Assembly: GCA_013572355.1 (NCBI GenBank)
Contig: QBUV01000096.1
Span: forward strand, 1-32,125
Direction: 5' to 3'
Source of the DNA: Candidatus Methanogaster sp.
Lineage (GTDB): Archaea > Halobacteriota > Methanosarcinia > Methanosarcinales > Methanogasteraceae
DNA: 32,125 bases
Shown here: positions 27,377-32,125 of the stretch, one piece after another
Position numbering within the stretch: the first letter of the stretch is position 1
Layout of the letters: each line of letters starts with the position of its first letter
Translations under genes and position numbers: made by a program
The notes under the pieces: generated by a model
What the model saw: only the letters and a program-made list of their open reading frames with translations
Told to the model about the DNA's origin: nothing
Database searches by the model: none

Positions 27377-28537
27377 ATGAAATACCTATATCAAGACTCT
27401 GTAGAACTCCCTGTGAAGCGTGATTTTATTCTCGATCTTACGGATCTGCTAAAGTTGACCGTGGCGGTGTATCCCCTTGAAAACGGGATCATCTCGGCTA
27501 ATAAAGAGATCGAGAGCGAACGCCGTGCCAAAGATCAGAAAGTTGCCCGGCTCGAAGCGTTCGAGAGCGATGTCGGGATGCAACTTGACGAGATGATCAC
27601 AGATGACGCCACGGATGAGACGAGGCTCTGTAAAGACGTGACCTCAGAGGCATGCACCACCTGTGCGGATCAGCAGAGGGCAAAGATAGAGTCGGATTTC
27701 GATGCGTCGTTTAATGACCTGACCGGAAAGATCGATCACAACTCAGAAGAGATGCGCAAGATACTTTCCCCGTTTCTCGAATTCGGTGTGTATGACACCA
27801 GACAGCGGTATTCGCTGACATCAGAGGGCGGAGGCGCACTGCGTGGCGAATTTGAAGCGGAGGTGGGTGGGTTATCGTTTGTTTATGAACTGGAGTTTAA
27901 GGAGCCAGTGCTTGTTAAACAGTTGGTCGGCGTATTCTCCATACCGATACCGGAAAGGGCAGGGATATTCCGCAAAGAAGAGGTGTTGAAGATGCGGGAT
28001 ATCTCGAACCACCGTTTGGTTGGTGTTGAATACACAGGCGAACATACAATCGCAGAATTTAAAGACAGGAAGGGTGAAAAGGCGGTGCGCATTGAGATGC
28101 AGCACGCTACCAATCATTACTCGATAGTGTACGGGAACACGGAGCCGCCCAATCTGACAAAGGATGAATCGATCCTGGCTGTGCTCGATAGCGCAGAGGT
28201 CACCTATCTCATGCAGGAGGTTATCAGATGTGTGCGGGATATCGAGAAACGCGAGGGTTCGATGCTGAAGACGATGGCGTTTGATGGCGTGGATGTGATC
28301 GAAGAGTCCATAATCTTTGATGGTCTGAAGGTCGTATTTGCAAAATACGGTAAAATTGCATCCGAATGTATCGCACACGGGGCAGCAAAGGACGAACTCG
28401 TGATAAAGATCGAATCCGACAGTGGTGCAAGGTCTGAAAAGTATATGCCGATTTCGACGATTGAATCGTGTTTATCGGAGATCGGCGAGAAAGGTATCGA
28501 ACTGGCAGGCGTTTTTGGGCTGGACACTCTGAAATGA
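27377..28537 (+). CDS. Uncharacterised protein with N-terminal charged coiled-coil and CX8CX2C motif
   Basis: 386-aa ORF with strong coding character; MKYLYQDSVELPVKRDFILDLTDLLKL...CKDVTSEACTTCADQQR...; no family recognised. Confidence 0.75.
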   Translation: MKYLYQDSVELPVKRDFILDLTDLLKLTVAVYPLENGIISANKEIESERRAKDQKVARLEAFESDVGMQLDEMITDDATDETRLCKDVTSEACTTCADQQRAKIESDFDASFNDLTGKIDHNSEEMRKILSPFLEFGVYDTRQRYSLTSEGGGALRGEFEAEVGGLSFVYELEFKEPVLVKQLVGVFSIPIPERAGIFRKEEVLKMRDISNHRLVGVEYTGEHTIAEFKDRKGEKAVRIEMQHATNHYSIVYGNTEPPNLTKDESILAVLDSAEVTYLMQEVIRCVRDIEKREGSMLKTMAFDGVDVIEESIIFDGLKVVFAKYGKIASECIAHGAAKDELVIKIESDSGARSEKYMPISTIESCLSEIGEKGIELAGVFGLDTLK

Positions 28538-28551
28538 GGTCTTTGTTCGGA

Positions 28552-29142
28552 TCATAAATTGAAGTACGCCGATGCCAGAAGGACGAGGTTGCCATTAAAC
28601 CCTGAAAATAGGGGGATTAAGAGGTTATCATCCATCTTGTTAGCCAGTGTCTCGACGACGGTTGCAGTACCTGCCATGACAAGAACCACAATCCAGTTTG
28701 ACAGAAAGATCGCTCCAATGACCACGTCCACTATGAACTCAGCGGCACATCCCTCGACCGCCCTGTTAGTTAATCCTGGGATCCATGTTCTACCGAAAGC
28801 TTTTCCAAAAATTGCAGCCGATGCATCCCCAAAAGTCGTCATAAGTATTGCGGCCGAAGTGATCTCTTCCGGGAAGACTGAGATCGCAATGATACACCCC
28901 ATCACAAAGAATACATGACCGCCAAGTCTGTCAGCCTCCTTTTCCCGTAAAAGACTGTGAACAAGGGGCAGCTTCTTCCCCCACTCGATTCTGAAGTACT
29001 CGATCTCGAGTATCGCAATCAAGTATACCGTTAGCAGCAACAGTATCGTCTGCTGCCCGAATGCAAGATAAACCAGCACTATTATGATTGAGGTTAAGTG
29101 TACCGCCTTTCTCTTGAGTTCGTGGATCAGATCACTGCTCAT
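28552..29142 (-). CDS. Integral membrane polyprenol/diacylglycerol kinase-like (SEC59/DGK1/VTE5 family) protein
   Basis: MSSDLIHELKRKAVHLTSIIIVLVYLAFG..., EKEADRLGGHVFFVMGCIIAISVFPEEITSAAILMTTFGDASAAIFGKAFGRTWIPG..., SVEG-like and KMDDNLLIPLFSG motifs. Start 29142 chosen. Confidence 0.75.
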   Translation of the reverse strand: MSSDLIHELKRKAVHLTSIIIVLVYLAFGQQTILLLLTVYLIAILEIEYFRIEWGKKLPLVHSLLREKEADRLGGHVFFVMGCIIAISVFPEEITSAAILMTTFGDASAAIFGKAFGRTWIPGLTNRAVEGCAAEFIVDVVIGAIFLSNWIVVLVMAGTATVVETLANKMDDNLLIPLFSGFNGNLVLLASAYFNL

Positions 29143-29229
29143 CAAAGTCTCACTTCCTTTGCAAACCCTTATACGAATCCTGCTCATAGCAGCCTGGCTT
29201 ACCCATCTACTTAGGAGCCCAACCATTTA

Positions 29230-29367
29230 ATGATTGTCAGGTCGATGAGGGTACTGATACTGCTCGCTACCGTCCTTATCTTCACAATCACGGAACATTA
29301 TTCTGGATTCTGTGGATCGTGCAACTGGTTTGCATGGATTCTATCTGTCTGGACAGGATTTATATGA
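29230..29367 (+). CDS. Possible 45-aa small membrane protein
   Basis: ATG to TGA: MIVRSMRVLILLATVLIFTITEHYSGFCGSCNWFAWILSVWTGFI; hydrophobic, in an otherwise empty divergent intergenic region; AGGAG at 29213-29217. Confidence 0.35.
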   Translation: MIVRSMRVLILLATVLIFTITEHYSGFCGSCNWFAWILSVWTGFI

Positions 29368-29609
29368 TAAGCCCGTTTGCAGGGTATAGCCGAATCTTTG
29401 AATAGGGATTCCGTATAAACTCCTTTTCCCTTTTAGGATGTCTGTTACATCTCGAAACTTCATCTATGGATAGATATAGCTGAATAATGCGATTTTATTA
29501 GAGTAATGGACTTATAAATGATGGACTTATGCCCAACTTCCACAAGGTTGGATATGGGAAAGTTATTTATGTTAAGAATCTAATGAGATGTGAATTTAGA
29601 GGTAAGAGC

Positions 29610-30002
29610 ATGTCTACGGAAAGAGACCTGATAAAAGAAGCATATAGCATGGAAAATGCATGGGGCATATCCACTGCCATCGACATCCACGGATGCAATC
29701 CTGGGAAGATACAGGATGAAGCCACCATAAAGCGGTTCATCTATGAATTATGTGACTTTATCAAGATGAAACGATACGGCGATTGCATAGTGGTGCGTTT
29801 TGGAGAGGGGGATATGATCGGGAATTCAGCGGTTCAGTTGATCGAGACATCCCTCATATCCGCGCACTTTGTGGACGCATCCTCTGCGGGGTACATCGAC
29901 ATATTCAGTTGCAAATATTATCGTCCGGATGATGCTTGTACTTTCTGTAAAGACTTCTTTGAGGCAAAGGATGCGAAATACAACCATTTACTAAGGATCT
30001 GA
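29610..30002 (+). CDS. Divergent S-adenosylmethionine decarboxylase (SpeD)-like protein
   Basis: WGISTAIDIHGCNPGKIQDEATIKRFIYELCDFIKMKRYGDCIVVRFGEG...VQLIETSLISAHFVDASSAGYIDIFSCKYYRPDDACTFCKDFFEAKDAKYNHLLR resembles the SpeD fold order; ATG 29610 has AGAGGT upstream. Confidence 0.7.
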   Translation: MSTERDLIKEAYSMENAWGISTAIDIHGCNPGKIQDEATIKRFIYELCDFIKMKRYGDCIVVRFGEGDMIGNSAVQLIETSLISAHFVDASSAGYIDIFSCKYYRPDDACTFCKDFFEAKDAKYNHLLRI

Positions 30003-30064
30003 GCTGAGAAGAAGAAAGATACGGAGGTTACTCTTATATTCTATTCCGTTAGTGGTTATATGCG

Positions 30065-30793
30065 ATGAGGGTATCTGGCATCTTCGGCTTGCATGACGTT
30101 CCTTTGAGAATTGACCGGGAAGGAATCTCCCTCTCGGTTGAGAGGACGGCTGGAGGTCTCCTTTACAAAAGAGCGTGCATGGATGAGGAAGTAGAGGATA
30201 TTCTCTTATCAAGCGACAGCAAAATCCTTATCAACCCTGTTGAACCAGTGAATAAGCCAAAAGAACTGACTCCACACTTCTTAATCGAGTTTGAAAGGTC
30301 GGTTTTTATCGAACCCAGTGCAAGAAGAACGGTCTTTGTAAAATTCCCGGTGGAGATCGGCGTCTTCGTACATGGAAAGAAAGATTTTCAGATCCTTGAC
30401 GTCCTCACACTGAATAAACAGAAGTTTACCCTGTATGGCGACGTTATAAGCGGGGTTATCTGCAAGTACTGGAAGAGTGAGGTTTATTCCACGATACCGG
30501 ATACGAATCCGGTTTACGAAGGAGTCATGGAGCTTAACATAACAAACACAACCGCAAGATGGGTTGAAATAACAAAAGCGGTCTTTGCCGCTTACGGGAT
30601 GAAGATCTACTACAGCGACGATATGGTCGCTATGAGGGCGAATATGAGGATTGTGAGCAAGAAGGTCGCAGAGATCGATTTTGTCAATTCTCCTCTCGAG
30701 AAGGGGATGAAGAGATCTTTAGAACTCTACACCTCGCGATTAAGACAGATTCCTGTGATCGCAACGAAGTTTCTGATGGACGAGGGTATATGA
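30065..30793 (+). CDS. DUF432 family protein
   Basis: MRVSGIFGLHDVPLRIDREGISLSVERTAGGLLYKRACMDEEVEDILLSSDSKILINPVEPVNKPKELTPHFLIEFERSVFIEPSARRTVFVKFPVEIGVFV, immediately upstream of mscS as commonly seen for DUF432. Confidence 0.8.
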   Translation: MRVSGIFGLHDVPLRIDREGISLSVERTAGGLLYKRACMDEEVEDILLSSDSKILINPVEPVNKPKELTPHFLIEFERSVFIEPSARRTVFVKFPVEIGVFVHGKKDFQILDVLTLNKQKFTLYGDVISGVICKYWKSEVYSTIPDTNPVYEGVMELNITNTTARWVEITKAVFAAYGMKIYYSDDMVAMRANMRIVSKKVAEIDFVNSPLEKGMKRSLELYTSRLRQIPVIATKFLMDEGI

Positions 30794-31623
30794 TTCTCGA
30801 TACAATTGTCTACGGTGACCTCACCACTCTTAATCTCCTCTGGATCGCAGTATGCCTCATAATTGCAGTCCTGATAGCCAAAGTAGTGGCAATTAACATA
30901 AAAAGGTCGCTTAAGGACAGGATGGACCGGGACCGTCTGGAGATCATCACCAAGGTCGTGTACTACACGATTATTATTATTGCTGTACTTCTGGCGCTCC
31001 CTGCGCTTGGAATACACCCATCGAGTCTGCTCGTCGCAGGCGGCGTCGTCGGCATAGTGATCGGTTTTGCAAGCCAGAGCATAGTTGGCAATCTCATATC
31101 CGGGATCTTCCTTATGTTTGAGAGACCGATCAAGATCGGGGATCAGCTGCGTGTCGATGATATTTCAGGGTTTGTAGAGGATATCCACATCGTCTCGACG
31201 ATAGTCAGGACGTATAATGGACTGTACGTGAGAATTCCAAACGAGAAGGTGTTTACCGGCATCATAACCAATTATGTTGCCAACATCGCAAGGAGGTTTG
31301 AGTATGTCGTTGGGATAAGGTACAGCGACGATGCCGATCTGGCTATCAAGATCATCGAAGACTTGATCGATGAACAGCCCCTCGCCCTGAAAAATCCATC
31401 ACCCCAGGTCTTTGTCGATAATCTCGGAGACAACTCGGTTAATCTCCATGTAAGGATCTGGGCACCTGCTACCGAGTGGTATAATCTCAAGATGGAGCTG
31501 CTCTGGGAGATAAAGAAGGCGCTTGAAGAGAATGGAATCGAGATCGCATTCCCGCAGCGTGTCGTCTGGTTTGCGGATGAACTCCGTAAGCGGGAGGTCA
31601 GGGATGCTGAATCCGAATCATGA
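30790..31623 (+). CDS. mscS: MscS family small-conductance mechanosensitive channel
   Basis: VLLALPALGIHPSSLLVAGGVVGIVIGFASQSIVGNLISGIFLMFERPIKIGDQLRVDDISGFVEDIHIVSTIVRTYNGLYVRIPNEKV; 4-nt ATGA overlap with DUF432. Confidence 0.95.
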   Translation: MILDTIVYGDLTTLNLLWIAVCLIIAVLIAKVVAINIKRSLKDRMDRDRLEIITKVVYYTIIIIAVLLALPALGIHPSSLLVAGGVVGIVIGFASQSIVGNLISGIFLMFERPIKIGDQLRVDDISGFVEDIHIVSTIVRTYNGLYVRIPNEKVFTGIITNYVANIARRFEYVVGIRYSDDADLAIKIIEDLIDEQPLALKNPSPQVFVDNLGDNSVNLHVRIWAPATEWYNLKMELLWEIKKALEENGIEIAFPQRVVWFADELRKREVRDAESES

Positions 31624-31674
31624 GATAGTACTTTATGCGAGACTCCACAAACTATAGTCAAAAGAGGAAAAAAG

Positions 31675-32125
31675 ATGGCGTTTCTCATTGAAAAACTTTT
31701 ACTCCTATCTGTACTATTACTCCTGTCCGGACTCTTCTCCGCCTCTGAAACTGCCCTGATAGCAATAGGCAAGATAAAAGCGAGGATTTTGTTGAAACAT
31801 GGTGTGAAAGGGGCAGAGGAGATCGATAAGTTGGTCCGCGATCCAGAATCCGTGCTCACATCCGTGCTCATCTTGAATAATGTGGTGAATATCGCTGCGT
31901 CGGCAATAGCAACATCTATCGCAATAGATATCTTTGGCTCCACCCACGGCGTGGCTATTGCGATCGTAGTGATGACCATTCTGATCCTCACGTTCTCTGA
32001 GATCATACCAAAGACGATTGCCATCCACCGGGCAGAAAAGATCTCTGTCCTTATCTCCAGGCCCATGCAGATCATGGCTTCTATTTTCCAACCGATTACA
32101 AAGTTTTTTTCTATGATTACAGGTA
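31675..32125 (+). CDS. DUF21/CNNM (HlyC/CorC-type) membrane protein, C-terminus beyond right edge
   Basis: MAFLIEKLLLLSVLLLLSGLFSASETALIAIGKIKARILLKHGVKGAEEIDKLVRDPESVLTSVLILNNVVNIAASAIAT...FSEIIPKTIAIHRAEKISV; absent from the ORF track because it is truncated. Confidence 0.88.
   Translation, partial: MAFLIEKLLLLSVLLLLSGLFSASETALIAIGKIKARILLKHGVKGAEEIDKLVRDPESVLTSVLILNNVVNIAASAIATSIAIDIFGSTHGVAIAIVVMTILILTFSEIIPKTIAIHRAEKISVLISRPMQIMASIFQPITKFFSMITG

Noticed and set aside
29506-29530. Direct repeat ATGGACTTAT (two copies, 15-nt period) upstream of the SpeD-like gene
   Set aside because: Short, probably a TATA-region duplication (CTTATAAAT); too little to claim a function.
1-32125. CRISPR arrays, IS elements, integrases, rRNA and tRNA genes, prophage genes
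   Set aside because: None recognised on either strand; the content looks like chromosomal housekeeping plus lineage-specific genes.

Overview
This window is archaeal, with about 50% GC by eye, and is densely coding on both strands. Gene content (HdrDE, archaeal spc-operon ribosomal proteins, Orc1/Cdc6, CTP-dependent riboflavin kinase, archaeal RNase J plus IdsA, S-layer-type secreted proteins, a small multiheme cytochrome c) suggests a cytochrome-bearing methanarchaeon or ANME/Syntrophoarchaeum-like lineage; that placement is inference. From left to right it holds: a secreted protein running off the left edge; rpl18-rps5-rpl30; orc1/cdc6; cbiC; an S-layer-domain protein; a cytochrome c; thiC; a four-gene unit of membrane protein, MoxR ATPase, vWA-like protein and TM/coiled-coil/Ig-like protein; an AI-2E permease; two tandem double-USP genes; hdrE-hdrD; DsrE-like; NcsA-like; ribK(rbkR)-ribB; an HTH regulator; an orphan MoxR; RNase J; idsA; ppdK; a second DsrE-like gene; an unknown coiled-coil protein; a polyprenol/diacylglycerol-kinase-like membrane protein; a divergent SpeD-like protein; DUF432; MscS; and a DUF21/CNNM protein running off the right edge. 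The best candidate for an undescribed system is the four-gene MoxR/vWA membrane unit at 7069-12070. Secondary candidates are a possible origin-recognition-box dyad upstream of cdc6, a G-quadruplex-prone insert inside cdc6, a potentially structured RNA leader of the cytochrome gene, a GCFCH non-canonical heme site, a HdrD with CCG changed to CCV, and the SpeD-like/DUF432/MscS cluster. I saw no CRISPR array, transposase, tRNA or rRNA. All family calls are by reading the translations; no searches were run.
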